DNA of 64,000 bases from Hermatobates lingyangjiaoensis (lineage: Eukaryota > Arthropoda > Insecta > Hemiptera > Hermatobatidae): the NCBI GenBank assembly GCA_026182355.1, contig JAPFBL010000104.1:1667501-1731500 (forward strand). The letters are read 5' to 3'. The notes beneath the pieces are model-generated. The model made no database searches and was not told the origin of the DNA. It saw only the letters and a program-made list of their open reading frames with translations. The translations under genes were made by a program, and so were the position numbers. Of this stretch, positions 12,302 through 24,237 are shown piece by piece; positions within the stretch are counted from its first letter, which is position 1; every line of letters begins with the position of its first letter.

Positions 12302-12350
12302 CTCACTACAATGTTTCGACATCTGTCGTCATCAGGAACATGAAGTGAGC
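12302..12350 (-). ncRNA. Hammerhead-ribozyme-like motif, near-canonical core
   Basis: Read on the minus strand: CTGATGA (12335-12329), one extra C, the hairpin GAC-AGAT-GTC, then GAAAC (12317-12313), a 3-nt loop and GTA (12309-12307). The A-T and C-G pairs around that loop give the minimal two-base-pair stem III. Outer sequences CTCAC (12349-12345) and GTGAG (12306-12302) complement each other and can extend stem I. The only departure from the textbook core is the extra base between A9 and stem II. The surrounding 12030-12500 has the look of a PLE terminal repeat. Activity is inferred, not shown. Confidence 0.5.
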
Positions 12351-12509
12351 AGCTCAGAAGGCATGCCAAGGGTTATTTTGGTCTCCTTGTTCAGTGAAGT
12401 CTGAAGGAGATATGATGTGCATGGTTAGTTCTGTTTGACGTGCAAGTTGAGTTGGAAGAAAACTCCTCCGAGTTGCGACCCACTAGTGTAAGGCATCACA
12501 GGTGACTCT

Positions 12510-13930
12510 CTGAATAATGAAACATCCACTTTACTGTCCATACTGCCTCCCATGATCTCTGATTAAATAAATGCTCCAAAGTAAATATGAGTAGACTGAT
12601 TTTCAATGCCGCGCATAGACCATTTATCTTCATCGATGGACTAAGTTTAGCCTCTAATTTGTTCTTATAATTACTTTCTTCATTGTTTTCCGATATCCTG
12701 ATTAAGTATTTTTTCTCATTATCTTCGATCTATTTTTTATACTTTTAAACATTTTCACCCTATTTATTATTTTTAATCTCTTCCTTTAATATTCTAATTT
12801 TCTTTTTATTGATTTTTTTTCCTTTCCAGGGGCACGATCGCAGGTAATTTCGATGTTCAATTTAACGGTCTGCAAGCATTAACTTTATTCACCTTTCATC
12901 CATTTGTTATTGCCATAATCTATAAATAGTGTCAACGTCAAAAACAAGCATTGAGAATATTTTTTTTAAATTTTAAAATTAACGTATATTGAATTATATA
13001 TGTAATGTGATTTATTTACTCTGGACTAAATTTATAGAAAAAATATTCAAATATGATTCATCAAGATTTGAATGTATGTAACGTTCAGTTTGAGGAACTT
13101 TTTTCTATTTTATTTGCTAATACTCAATAGATGCCACCATATGGCATCACTATTATAGTTCTAAAATATGAAAATAATTTATAATATTAGAAATGACAAA
13201 CATATTGTTTACTCAAGAAACAAGCAGAACAAGGAACGAACGTCGAATACAAATATATATTATCAGTATGTTGCCTCTGCTAAACTACAATGCCACTTAC
13301 ATTGTCAATACAGTTTGCAACCAGAGTCCTCCTCCCTCCTTAACTCCTCAAAAAGGCAACATTTAGTAAAAATTCACAGGACAACACTTACAATAGAAAT
13401 ACTGATCAACTCAACTAGGAACAGGGTGAAAACTATAGAAACCTTTCAGTGGATTATTATATTTTATTATTGACTAGCAGACTTGCCAGTCTTTGAAGGG
13501 TATTTTACAATAATTCAGAGATGATACGTGGTAGTCCAAAATATGATTATAAATTAAAGAATAGTTGAAAATTTCATTATTAATACAATCTATAACTTCC
13601 ATCTAGAGTTCCTTTTACGTTTTGCGGCTATAGATACTGAGTTCAAATTTGGTTATATTTTAGGCATACTTCTTATTATTGCGCGGTTAGGCAGGATTCA
13701 CTTTTTTAAAGCAAGCACATTATGATAAACGCAAACGAAATTAAAATCATCTAACAGTACCTACATATTTTAAGCTATATACCAGATTTTCAAAAGAACA
13801 CACAAATATGGAATCGAAGAATTGTTTGGTCTAATTGGTTAAGCTATATACCTGAATACCTGTGCAGGTAGCCAAACAGAGCTTAGAAGTCCCTAACTTC
13901 GCTTCTATGTTGAATTTATAGTCCATTTAA
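12510..13930. other. AT-rich DNA without a recognisable gene
   Basis: T-rich on the plus strand at 12640-12830. An open frame of 101 codons at 13168-13473 has no recognisable domain. No repeat family assigned. Confidence 0.4.
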
Positions 13931-13934
13931 ATCT

Positions 13935-14175
13935 TAGCTTTTAAGTCAGACATACACAAATCTACTGTCAAAGTTTCAGCTTGCTTTGACTTATAGGGGC
14001 TGAGCTTTCTTGTGACATGACTTTTGGACAAACAAACTGAAAGAAAATTTCTAAGGTTGGATTCAGTTTCTATAAAACATAATACATTTTACATCTAATT
14101 GTCTAATGTATAAAGGCAACTTGAAATGAGTCAGTTCGAAGCAATGTACAGACAAAACCTTGCTTTTATTTATAT
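13935..14175 (-). repeat. R3 repeat copy (reverse complement of the 56.4 kb repeat)
   Basis: The block 'caaagtttcagcttgctttg', 'gggctgagct', 'cttgtgac' and 'ggacaaacaaactga' is the reverse complement of the 56.38-56.48 kb unit, which reads 'gtttgtcggtttgtc', 'gtcacaagtaaactcagcc' and 'agctgaaac'. The shared order shows one dispersed family of unknown class. Confidence 0.5.
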
Positions 14176-14864
14176 AGATTATTCTAGGAGGACCATAGGA
14201 GAGAGTGGCATAGAGAAAAAAAAACTAAGGGACAAGACATTATTTAATGCTTAGGTAAATTTATTGTACGAAATATAGGTTGGCTGTAAATTATTTTTTC
14301 TTTGTGTTATAATACCAGTTCTTACATAAACCATTATGAATGAGTAAATCCTTTTCGTTAGGGAATTTTAATGAGGCAGTAGGCGAAACGTCTGCTCCTG
14401 TGTTGAAGAAGGAGTCAGATTGCATCTGGTTTTAGTTGACTGTACAGCTTGACTTGTTTACAACATCCCCCAATCCAACTAGAGATAAGCTTCATGAATT
14501 CAACAAGATAAACATCGCAAAATCTCTACCCCACAACCAGACGAGATGGTCCAACTTCATTACTCGCCTCAATCGAACAGTCATAAAGTTAGCCTTTTCC
14601 TAATTCAAATGTGCCATCTTTATTGCCAAACAAATTATTTTCTCAAGCGATATTACATACTACATCAACTTAACAGTTATTTTATGAACGTTTTTATTAT
14701 GAACTAATAATTTATATCTCTGTTGTCTCGGTTGGATAAGTTTTTTACCAATATTCGAATTTTTCAACTAAAAATAGTTATTGCAGCTGAGTCCAAATTA
14801 TTATTTCTGAAAATAATACGAGTATATTTATTGGTTTACAGTAATATATATATATATATGTGCG

Positions 14865-15712
14865 TTTTACGATGAATCACAAACACAGAACTAAGGGACA
14901 AACACACTTACTGTCTCTAATTTTCGGTTGAACCGTCATCAGGAGAGTTGAGAAAGGGACACCAAGCGCACTTGTGAAGCGACGGTTGGAGACCAACAGT
15001 GTTGTCACACGCGTGCCCGGTTCAAGTGAGGTAAGAGAAATTAACTAAGAATAAGCTAAGAAATAGAAAGTGAAATGAAGAAAATTAGGAAATATAAATA
15101 ATAAAAACTTAAAAGATAATAATGAAGAAAATAAGAGGAAAATATTTGAAACAAAATAAAATCCAGGAATATGAATAATAGATACTTAAATAATAATAAT
15201 AATCAGGTTGATAGGAATAAAGTGGTGAAAATAATAATTTAAGATAAAAATAAAAGGAAAATAATCAAAAAATAATATTAGTCAAAGGTAAACTAATCTC
15301 TAATCATTCAGAACAGCCCTACCTTTTTAAATTCAAACCTGGTTTACAACGCGCATTAAGAAACCAGATATGTGCCTCCTCGGATGCGTGTAAGGTGACC
15401 GTTTTACTATCTGGAGGAACTTGTAATATCTGCACCCTAAATATTGTAATCTAACCCTAACTCGTTGAAGGTAAGTCCATGGTTGTTGGCATGGATGGCG
15501 ACGGGTTGGTCGGAGCGTTTGTTGAAGGAAGCTCTAGAGCTAGGGCACGCGTGTGACAACACTGTTGGTCTCCAACCGTCGCTTCACAAGTGCACTTGGT
15601 GTCCCTTTCTCAACTCTCCTGATGACAGTTCAACCGAAAATTCGAGACAGTAAGTGTGTTTGTTCCTTAGTTCTGTGTTTGTGATTCATCGTGAAACGTT
15701 TGTTGTCCTTTT
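14865..15712. mobile_element. Foldback PLE insertion between (TA)n arrays
   Basis: Inverted arms ~14865-15020 and ~15545-15705 share 'cacaaacacagaactaagg', 'gaccaacagtgttgtcacac' and the hammerhead-like unit. The left arm carries it on the minus strand (CTGATGA at 14942-14936, then C and GGTT-C-AACC hairpin, GAAAA). The right arm carries it on the plus strand (15619-15655, with GTA near 15651). Between the arms lie AT-rich spacer and a short PLE endonuclease remnant. (TA)n lies at 14844-14860 on the left and 15733-15766 on the right. This is the [inverted 3' end]-body-[3' end] layout seen repeatedly in the window. Confidence 0.75.
15300..15535 (-). pseudogene. PLE GIY-YIG endonuclease C-terminal remnant
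   Basis: The minus strand reads 'RASFNKRSDQPVAIHANNHG' followed by 'LTFNE', which aligns with 'RASVGQRSNYPVAIHANSHG' of the PLE family at 24-29 kb. Further on, 'LKTRFEFKK'-like sequence matches its extreme C-terminus after frameshifts. It lacks the GIY and YIG strands and is the body of the foldback insertion that contains it. Confidence 0.65.
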
Positions 15713-15730
15713 GGATCGTTTTCCTGTTTA

Positions 15731-15732
<2 letters not shown>

Positions 15733-15766
<34 letters not shown>
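15733..15766. repeat. (TA)n microsatellite
   Basis: An uninterrupted TA array of about 34 bp separating the foldback insertion on its left from a second PLE terminal unit on its right. Confidence 0.95.
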
Positions 15767-15769
<3 letters not shown>

Positions 15770-15860
15770 AAGATTTCACATAAAAACGTGAAATAATTTC
15801 GAGCTTGCGAAAAATTAGTTTATCGTTGTGAGAACAACGGTTCAGAGAGTGAATTCTGTT

Positions 15861-15902
15861 TGTCGACGCGTTTCGACTGTCTGCTGCAGTCATTTTCAAG
15901 AC
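15861..15902 (-). ncRNA. Hammerhead-like motif with canonical GTC site
   Basis: On the minus strand: CTTGAAAAT, then stem II GACTG/CAGTC (15891-15887 with 15879-15875), GAAAC, a 2-nt loop and GTC (15867-15865). The GAAAC-GC-GTC block is exactly the minimal stem III plus cleavage triplet of PLE hammerheads. The upstream CTGANGA box has decayed to CTTGAAA, so this copy is probably inactive. It lies in a PLE terminal unit of ~15767-15960. Confidence 0.45.
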
Positions 15903-16019
15903 ACAAAACAGGTGGGGTATGGGTCTCCTTAGCGAAAGTAATTGGCATTAATTCGAAAGAACTAATGCCAATCTCATGATTAAAATCAGAAGACTGATTC
16001 AGAACGAATCATTCATGAA

Positions 16020-18085
16020 TAGAAATCTATTAGTTATTATCACCTTTAGACAACCTCTAAAAAAATTCCAGTATTTTTGTAAAGAATTGATATCTCAGTT
16101 GTTTTCAGAAGTGGTAGTAACTTGTTAAGCAGACTTGTGAATAATTGTGAAAGGAAAGATAAGAATGTATGATAAGAAGGTATATATAAGAATGTATAAG
16201 CAGATAAGAAGGAAAATCGCTGAAAAGAATCATTAAGGTTTTTCTTTGTTTTATATTTGTTGTGACATTTAACTGTTCAATGTTGAAGCAATGCTTTCAA
16301 AGAAAATTTTTTTTTTATATAAATTATGTTCCTTTTTCATGCTGATAATATTAAACTATTTTAATTTCCTTTTTCAAAATATCTTAAAGGTTGTTTAAAT
16401 ATTAAACAATTAGAAAATAAAGTTTATATTAAATTTGTGCAAGGCATAAAAAAAAGATAACTACTGATCTAACGGCCAATGACCCTCGAAAATATTTGGG
16501 CAATACTGCTCACATTGTTAAGGTAATAAAGTCAGTTAATGTTTATCAAATTTATGGTGAATAGTTTTATCGCTTTGTATTAGAATAGTTCATTATAATG
16601 GGAGAAAACATTGTAACTATTGGTTTTAATCAATTCCCTTCTCTGTTAAAGCTGCTCTTACTCGCTGTTAGAGTGAGAGAAAAGTTTCTTTGTTCCAATC
16701 GGACGTCTGATGTGAAGCTTGAAAATCTATCTAAAGATCATATTGGATACGAATATTTCTTGCATTTAAAATGCAACCTTTATTAAACGAGCGCACTTGT
16801 TCTGAATAGTCTAGAGAAATGGTGGAATAGAAACAGCCTCAACACCTGTAAGTCATGATGGCTCTAATAACCACGTTATAGATGGACCCGTAGGTGTCAT
16901 GGATGTTACCATTGATTTATGTATGCAACATGAGTGGATTGTAGAACTGAACTCAGTTAATGCTTATTTGTGGGATGGGCTCTAAAAGACTGCGGCATAG
17001 AATACCTCCTGTACTTGTTTGTTTGACCTCCCTCTCTTCTCTCTCTTTGTAACGGTTCGAAAAAAATTAGATGCTGTAGGTGTGTGTATTTATTTTATTT
17101 TTTTCAATGCCTAGATAACAGAAGAAAATACAATAAATTATCAAAAACGTACGAAATGTGATTGCGGGCTTAACGATAAGCTTTACTTCTTTTATGATAT
17201 TTGGGTCAGGAAATCAAGACCACAATCTATTCATTTTGTTTGGAGATTGTCAGCAACCAAAAAACCGAATGTCATCAAAATTAGTATAACTGTAAATTTT
17301 CAAAAACTTTTTCAAAGCTGTGAAGCACCGTATTTCATAAATGTTTCCGTCCACGGCATGACCTATTCTTTGTAATCACTGAAAGTTGCCTCACTTGTAG
17401 TCTATCGTTGACATTTTTCCGTCGGTCCTTGAATCCTCATTTATGTATATTGCGATCACGTAATGCATTGAGGCTGGACATTTCGTTTACTTGTCGATTA
17501 ATAGTTTCTCCTAATATGTTGATTGCTATCAAACACTGAATCACTAAAAGCATTTTACAGTTGCTTGGCTAACTAATTGTTTAAAATATTTTGAACTGAT
17601 ATTATATAGTACAAAGCAATAATACAAATTCAAATTTTGTCGTTTAACGCACCAGACATTCCGAGAGGTGGTATGTATGGGCGTTTTAAAGTCACGTAAC
17701 ATTCAATTAGTAAAGGATATTTGAAAGATACTTTCTAAAGAAGCTTCGTACGAGTAAATTTGGAGGAAGCAAACGAATATATACCAACAATATTTACTGA
17801 TGAAGACATCTTGATCAGTACTGAGAATTACAATAACATTATCTGATATTACATGAACAATAAACCATATTTTGTTATAAAATAGGTTTACTTCTCAAGT
17901 TTGTTTACTTGTTTCCAATTTACTTATATTTACATATTTAAATAAGTTACCTATTTGCTTTACTGTATAGCTATTTGTTAATTATTATTTTTTGAATATT
18001 TTTTTGTTCTGTAGATCTATCAAAATGATTGTAAGGCTAGTAGAAAATTCAGAATTCAGAATTTTATTTGAATCTGGAATCTGTC
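16020..18085. other. Unassigned AT-rich DNA
   Basis: No conserved gene. A 62-codon open frame at 16598-16786 has no known domain and continues out of frame into similar-looking sequence, so an old, unidentified coding remnant is possible. Confidence 0.35.
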
Positions 18086-18091
18086 TAGATC

Positions 18092-18160
18092 AGGGTTTGG
18101 CAAACTTTTCACCCATCTTCATAGAATATTTGTCTTCATATCGACCCCCCCAGATTACAT
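18092..18160 (+). mobile_element. Possible hAT transposon terminus
   Basis: 'cagggtttggcaaacttttc' followed by 'accca', 'catag' and 'cgacccccc' resembles the terminal sequence of ZBED-type hAT transposons, which typically open 'cagggg-ttccaaactttt'. The internal hAT coding remnant on the minus strand is at 20.8 kb, but I cannot show that the two belong together. Confidence 0.35.
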
Positions 18161-18199
18161 AGAAGTTATAAATGTGAGATATATAAAAAAAAATATATC

Positions 18200-19610
18200 T
18201 CTAATCGTAGTCTACAGTCTCCCAGGCTATATACTGAAATAACAAACAGTCTTCATTGATATAAAATAAAAAAGAATAGAAAAATCGAATATAATATGGG
18301 TTAACTTGCCTGGTAATAGAGAAGTTCAATAGTATATTGATATTAATGCGTAAGAAGCATTCATCGTTGAAAATTTGGCAGGAATTAATTACTTAAAATT
18401 ACTATGGAAATACTTGATATACTTTTATTAAACCTGTAACATGAAAAATATATTAACTAATATTTTCATTGATACACTTGGTATTTATGAGAAGGATATA
18501 TTTGATAAGCTACAGCAAGATTGCTAATCACGGGATCGATAAATTAATATCCCCCCACCGATGTTCGCAGTAAAACGTGTTTATTATCACGAGAACTTTT
18601 CCTAGAATCTGCAGCCTGTTGTAATTACTGGAGGAGAGACCGCTGTTTTTATTTTATATAAGCCAGGCTTTTATCATTGTTCTTTAATATGCCAACATAG
18701 CCTCGTCAACTCAACTATGGCACAATGTCCGCGTCCATTCTACCATGCTATTGACATTCTGACAATATTAGGAAGAAAATATCACAAATGAAACAGGTTA
18801 ATTGAAAAATGAGAGGCCACTCAAACATTATCAAAAACAAAGACAAACATTATCAATTCATAGCATAATGATATTCAAATGAACTGTTCAATGTAGAGCT
18901 ATTTGACTGAAACAAAGCACTACATCGCAACAAAACTCATTAAGCGTTAAAAACAAAACATCCAGGCAAATTAATTAAAAGTCATCATCAAAGAGTATAC
19001 TGTGCAAAGCATGATTGATTTAACATGCAAGTTATATAAGTAATCTATAACCCCTGCTTGGTACAACAGCTAGTCAGAAGGGAGTAAACAAAGCCTTCGC
19101 TTATTTTTAACTTCATGACATGTACTGCAGCTTGGGTAAACATCAATCTCAGTTTGTCGTTCGTTTAAAATAATCAGGATTTTAAACAAATCTTTAAATT
19201 GCCATATTATTTTCAAAGCTTTAATCAATACGTTTGTACAAAAAGTAGGTTCAGGTTGAATATTCTAAAAGTTGTTTATAAAACTGTTTTTAACTCGATA
19301 AACAGATGGTAAAGCAAATAAAATTCAATAGTAGTGAATAGGAATATTATTCTTCAGTATTTTCAAGACATTTCTTGGAATAGCGCATAATGTCGTCTTC
19401 ATTCCGTTCGTCAAGATTTTTCTACATTCACCTATTCCAAATATTTTCTTTCTAAATATTATTTGACACTATTCAACATGTTGAATATTTACCCACGAAA
19501 GTACGGTTCTATATATATTTATTATTGAAAATGATACCAACTTTAGCTTATACCTGTTTTTTAATAAGTTTCCAAATTTTTCTAAATAACACTCTCGTTA
19601 TTTTGTCTAC
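18200..19610. other. Unassigned DNA
   Basis: No gene or repeat recognised. If 18092 is a true hAT end, part of this stretch may be the decayed interior of that transposon. Confidence 0.3.
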
Positions 19611-19632
19611 ACACTAAAGTACATCTCCTCTT

Positions 19633-19671
19633 GTCGACATGTTTCGAATGATCAACATTCATCAACAGGAC
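19633..19671 (-). ncRNA. Hammerhead-like motif in the 3' UTR of PLE I
   Basis: On the minus strand: stem I GTC (19671-19669), CTGTTGA (19668-19662), one extra T, stem II GAATG/CATTC with a 5-nt loop, GAAAC (19645-19641), a 2-nt loop, GTC (19638-19636), then GAC closing stem I. All three stems can form and the cleavage triplet is canonical. The deviations are U for A at the fourth core base (CTGTTGA, not CTGATGA) and the extra base before stem II. This position in a PLE 3' end is where the family is known to carry hammerheads. Confidence 0.55.
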
Positions 19672-19684
19672 GAAAAATAAATTC

Positions 19685-20112
19685 TAGAGTGAATTATCTG
19701 GATTATATACACAGAAAAGATAGAAGGGATTGTTTTCTTTCAAGTTTAAGGAAAGCTGGGCGTTAATACTGTGGGGTGAGTGGCCTCTCGGCCTGAGTCA
19801 TTACCAGGAAGGGTTTCTGGATGCGCTTGATGTGAATTAAACAGCCTCAAAATACAGCTACTGTTTTCGACTTGAATATTTAGGAGTGGCTTCAATTTTT
19901 GTATTAATATAGCCTCTAAAATTCTTAATTTATGATGTTACTTTCTTTTTTTATTATTTTAGTATTTGTTACCAACATCTCTCAGGTAAATTTAACATTA
20001 TGCTTGTCCTGCATATGTTTTTTGGGTGCTCCGGCCATTAGGTGCATGGTGAGCCTTCTTGATAGGGAAGTGGTAGTCATACCAATGTACCAGTGTTTTT
20101 GGGTTTCACAGT
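19685..20112 (-). pseudogene. Penelope-like element I: GIY-YIG endonuclease 3' half
   Basis: The minus strand from ~20090 reads 'YIGMTTTSLSRRLTMHLMAG' then 'APKKHMQDKHNVKFT', a stop and 'EML'. YIG is the second half of the GIY-YIG signature and the R-L-H pattern is the family's third motif. A frameshift leads on to 'ILEAILIQKLKPLLNIQ', carrying the catalytic Glu (ILEA), then a C-terminal tail ending near 19740. The upstream part is cut off by the FB1 foldback at 20118. This is a PLE lineage distinct from the others in the window. A well-preserved hammerhead-like motif lies just downstream, in its 3' untranslated region. Confidence 0.72.
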
Positions 20113-20114
20113 CC

Positions 20115-20250
20115 TCATCGTGGAAAAAAAAAGACTCTGAACTATCAACAGTAACAAGCGGTCTTGGTCAGAATCAAATCCCAACCGTAGTTATTTGACG
20201 CTGACGAAGACCGCTTGTTACGGTTAGAAGATCTTAGCCTTTTTATCATT
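20115..20250. mobile_element. FB1 foldback element
   Basis: Inverted arms: 'gtaacaagcggtcttggtca' at ~20151 is matched by 'gacgaagaccgcttgttac' at ~20201, followed by 'agatcttagcc'. The right arm contains the plus-strand CTGACGA and ACCG-loop-CGGT hairpin. The element interrupts the endonuclease of PLE I, so it inserted after that element. Confidence 0.65.
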
Positions 20251-20808
20251 TATTTTTGTGATTTGAACGTTATAAATATATTTAAATATATATTATCTAC
20301 CGAGATATGCAGAGAGTGTAGGGGCTGGAAAACGCAGAGGCAGCCTGAGTAGAAATTGAAGGGAAACAGCCCAAATGATGAAAATAAGGTGACAATTTTA
20401 AACTGACAGCACAGGCGATTCAAGTTTTGGAAGATACCTTGGCCAATAAATAACATTTTCTCTTATTATTTAGTGTAATAATAGAATAGTTTAATGATTC
20501 TCATTGATTTATATTAATTAAATACGGGTAAATCATTTAAATGTTATAAATCTTCAAATTTTATTAATCAGACTATCTTATTTTTTATAATACTTTTCAG
20601 TACATTCGACGTTGTACTTACATATTAGGTGGCACAGGTAGGATTGAATAGGATGAATGAGATACTCTTTAACTGTCGAATACGACATTTATAAGGGTAG
20701 TCAGTGAAGTATCCAGAAAGCCTAATTACTTAGAGGTTCACACACCTCTTTCATTTGCGAAATGTAGTTTCCTGAGTACGTCATCATAAGGTTAATTTAT
20801 AGATAAGG

Positions 20809-21051
20809 TTAACGTATGTCTATAGACATATATTGCGACTGTGGTCGCAAAGCACCACAGTTCTTCAAATTCAGTCGGTTTCTTTGCTTCGTCAGAATTG
20901 CGTTGGCGTGACTGAAACCAGCTTCGACTATGTATGAAGTTGAGAGGGCGAGTAAAAACCATTCAGCTGTCGCAGTCAGGTGATATTTAGAAGCCTTATT
21001 AATATTGGTCCAATATTCTGTAATGTTTTCAGACAACATGATTATTTTCAA
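20809..21051 (-). pseudogene. hAT transposase C-terminal (dimerisation) domain remnant
   Basis: An 80-residue frame contains 'WFLLALSTSYIVEAGFSHAN' followed by 'AILTKQRNRLNLKNCGALR'. This is the hAT C-terminal dimerisation pattern: small-T-S followed by E-x-x-F-S, then LTKKRNRL and a basic tail. The RNase-H-like catalytic part is not visible upstream, so only the 3' end of the transposase is preserved. Confidence 0.7.
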
Positions 21052-21084
21052 GTTTTAAGTGGATTAAGTTCAAGTTCAAGTTAA

Positions 21085-21470
21085 AGTTAACCTTGTCTTA
21101 AATCTTCATTGTAGAAGGTGGTTAGATAAACTATGGAAGAGATCCACTGGCTATTGGAACAAAAGCTATGTTCTTCTGTAAGAAATTATTTATTTCGTAG
21201 CACGAAATCTACACTTTCGCTTTTCAAAAATGGTATTACTGCTGTAGCTATACTTATGATATTATGTGATTTACAAAATTGAACATCTATATTTATAAGT
21301 GGACCAATCAATATCTGTATCATCTCCAGAAATGAAAGACTAATAAATCTCTCTCATTTAGACATTTACATTGTACCTAAATGGAACATTATATATTATA
21401 TACCCAAGTGGTATGATATTATGTTGACTTATAGTAAAGTAGAGTGTAGGTCACTTCAAATTTTTCATTA
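21085..21470 (+). repeat. R1 interspersed repeat, copy 5
   Basis: All R1 landmarks in order, from 'cttgtcttaaatcttcattg' to 'gtaggtcacttcaaat' and a T run. It is distant from the 1-7 kb copies, so the family is dispersed. Confidence 0.7.
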
Positions 21471-21969
21471 TTTTATTATGGTTAACGCTGTTGGAATTTG
21501 GGTGGATGAGTTTCTTACTTGTCTCGGAAGATCGCTAATTCCTATCTTTCTTTAAATATCCCTCCCAATGGCTTGACATTAAAAATGCCGTTATCTGCCT
21601 TCCTGCCACAGTTCCGGTGTAATGTTGCAGTGTTTGGTTTCCAAGACTCTCTTCAACTGTTTTATTTCACTTTATCTAATCACAGATCTCTGAGGGCTTC
21701 TCACATTCAAAGCTGTCATCTGTTATTAATGTCCTACTGTGTACTTCTCGAAACTATTTAATTCCTAGTAATAATTTATTGTCACGACCCATAAACTTCT
21801 GATTAAAATGCCTACTACAAACCATTCCATGTTATCTTAAGTCCTCTGTTGCTACCTGGCTTTAGGCCTGAGTTTCCCTTTCCTAGTCACTTCCTTCATT
21901 CTGAGAACAAGCCATACCCTCTTATAACTCCTCCTCCAAAAGTCCTACTGAACTATCTTCCAATAATTC

Positions 21970-22255
21970 TAATAATATTTGTAACCTCTGTTCTCGAAAT
22001 TAAATGATGACGAATTTAGACTTTAAACAAAGGCCTTTCTTTCAGTCCTGTACCTAAAATCAATCATATCAAAATCTTACAGGACATACACATGATCTGT
22101 AGGACTTTACGTTGGAAATACTTTTGGAAAACACGTACCAACAGATCTTTGGACCCTAACTCTAAAATACACCCGTTTCTCTCCAAATTCAAGCCTTTCT
22201 GCTCTAATGAACCTCATCCGCTTTCCGCATCACATAAACAAAAAAAAAAATGGTA
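21970..22255 (+). pseudogene. PLE N-terminal remnant, same family as the 24-29 kb elements
   Basis: After 'FSPVPKIN'-like sequence near 22045, the frame from 22092 reads 'CRTLRWKYFWKTRTNRSLDP' then 'IHPFLSKFKPFCSNEPHP'. It lines up with 'FRSLRWQYFWSSKDKSS' and 'VHTSLKRFKPLSSHEPPP' of the element at 26.6 kb. It ends at 'LSASH' and then loses similarity. No RT motifs remain. Confidence 0.65.
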
Positions 22256-22689
22256 CGATGGCAGTAGAAACATAGTAGACTCTGGGATGCCTTTATTAAT
22301 GTTTTTCACTTTTCTCTTTGAGCATATATATATATAAAATCAATTTTTTTTTACTATGTCTTTGATTCTGCATAACACGTTCACTTGGCATTTATCCGTC
22401 ACTTTTCCAGATAAATCCTCTTCGCAAGAAGTTATTACGTAGAATTGAATCTTTCAGTCTGATGATCGTGAATGTCAAGACTACATAGAATATCACCATT
22501 CAAAATAGGAAAATAAAACAAAGAAGTTCTCAGACCTTCCGAGCGTTACTTTGTTTTTAGTGGACAGAAATGGGTTGCTACCAAACATTCTTTTTTTTTT
22601 CTGAAAAGAGAAATAAAGAAAATCTTTCAGCGTCTTTACTGAGAAGCATGTTTGAATCCTCCTTACACCCAACATCAATAACATAAATA

Positions 22690-23770
22690 TATTGATATTT
22701 AAGCTATAAAATAAGTCGTAAAATATGTATAATAAAATATAATCATTAAAAGTAAGGAAATAGATATGGTATAATAAACAGTATATGACGTGTAGGTTAT
22801 TCGTATATTAAATTAAATAAAAATACCTGAAGATTTAAACGGTTTATCAGATATTTCATAATTGAATCCAAACTAATCCAATACTCTCTACGTCTACGTC
22901 GAATTAATACCGTAAATATACGAACTTATGATTCATCTGTGTATGTGTGTAATACTTGAGAAGATTTTCGACAAGTTGAAAAACATTTAAAAGATGGGGA
23001 TCATTATATATGTTTTTACAAGATGGTTTTAAAGATAAATATAATATATTTTCTGATCAAGTGAGGGAGTATTGAGAAAAGTTCATAAGTCACGTTTCCT
23101 GTATCAAACTGAATTACCTTTCGCTGGGAGTTGATTGCAGTGTAAAATGACATCCGCATACACATCTCGTTCATACACTATATCTACAAATTTAGTTGAA
23201 ATTGTAAAATATTACTTTTGGCTTTTTATTTAGGCAAATAGACCCTTACTTTTGAGACTTTAATTTAGATACATTTGAGGTTGTTACTTGAGCATTTTAG
23301 CATTCCTCAAAACTGTGACAATACGAAGTAACTAGAAATCAACATTAATCAAAAAACAACGTGCTTCGAACTAGGTTGGAATTAAGCTTTTATCAATATC
23401 TGATTTCAAACATTCCCTATATACTTGCATTCAACAAAGGGATTTCTATTTGCTACGGCAGTGGTGGGTAAACATAGAAAATAGAAAAAAAACTAAAATA
23501 ATAAAAAAATAATAAAAATAATAAAAGCTAACAAAAATCTGAAATTTTATATTAAAATAAGTTTATGAAGTAATTCCTTTATGTTTTATTTGCTGCGTAA
23601 TACTGTTTTTAAATGGATTTTTCAATTGTAATATTTGCAAATTAAAAATAAATTTATCTTAAATAATTCAAAAATATGTTTTAAAGTGGTGTAGTATTTA
23701 TTATATTGTTTGCTTATCCAGTGAGTTTAATTTAACATTTTTTTTTACAATTTGAATAATATATTTTTAT
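22690..23770. other. Unassigned AT-rich DNA
   Basis: No gene or repeat recognised. The A-rich stretch at 23480-23540 is low complexity. Confidence 0.45.
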
Positions 23771-23800
23771 TTAATAAAATGATTGGTTTCCTTTAATGAC

Positions 23801-23803
<3 letters not shown>

Positions 23804-23846
<43 letters not shown>

Positions 23847-23864
23847 TATATAATATATAAAAAA
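23804..23864. repeat. (TA)n array at the left edge of the PLE pair
   Basis: Slightly interrupted TA array. It abuts the 3' terminus of PLE C. Confidence 0.95.
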
Positions 23865-24237
23865 AAAACGAAGGAAACACACAGAAAGACACAGACATAA
23901 CTCACATCGATATTTCGACAATCGTCGTCATCAGGAGGTGCGAAGAGCGAAGAGTCCCGCAGGAAGACAGGGCGGTACTGACTCGGAAACCGCAGCCAGT
24001 AGCCCACCACTTACCACCAACCGGGGGAAGGGAGGGGGGAAGGAAATGAAGAGCCAAATTAAGACGTAAAAGGAACGAGTAAAAATTATAACTATAAAAA
24101 ATTATAAAAAAGTAGATAAATCAAATTAAAATTAATAAAAATAATAAATGAAAAGTAAAATAAAAAATAATAAATAATTAAATAAAAAATAATAAATAAA
24201 TAAATAAAAAATAATAAATAAATAAATCATAAATAAA

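Noticed and set aside
14380..14420. Another hammerhead core around 'ggcgaaacgtctg'
   Set aside because: GAAACGTC is present but no CTGANGA box or convincing stem II precedes it.
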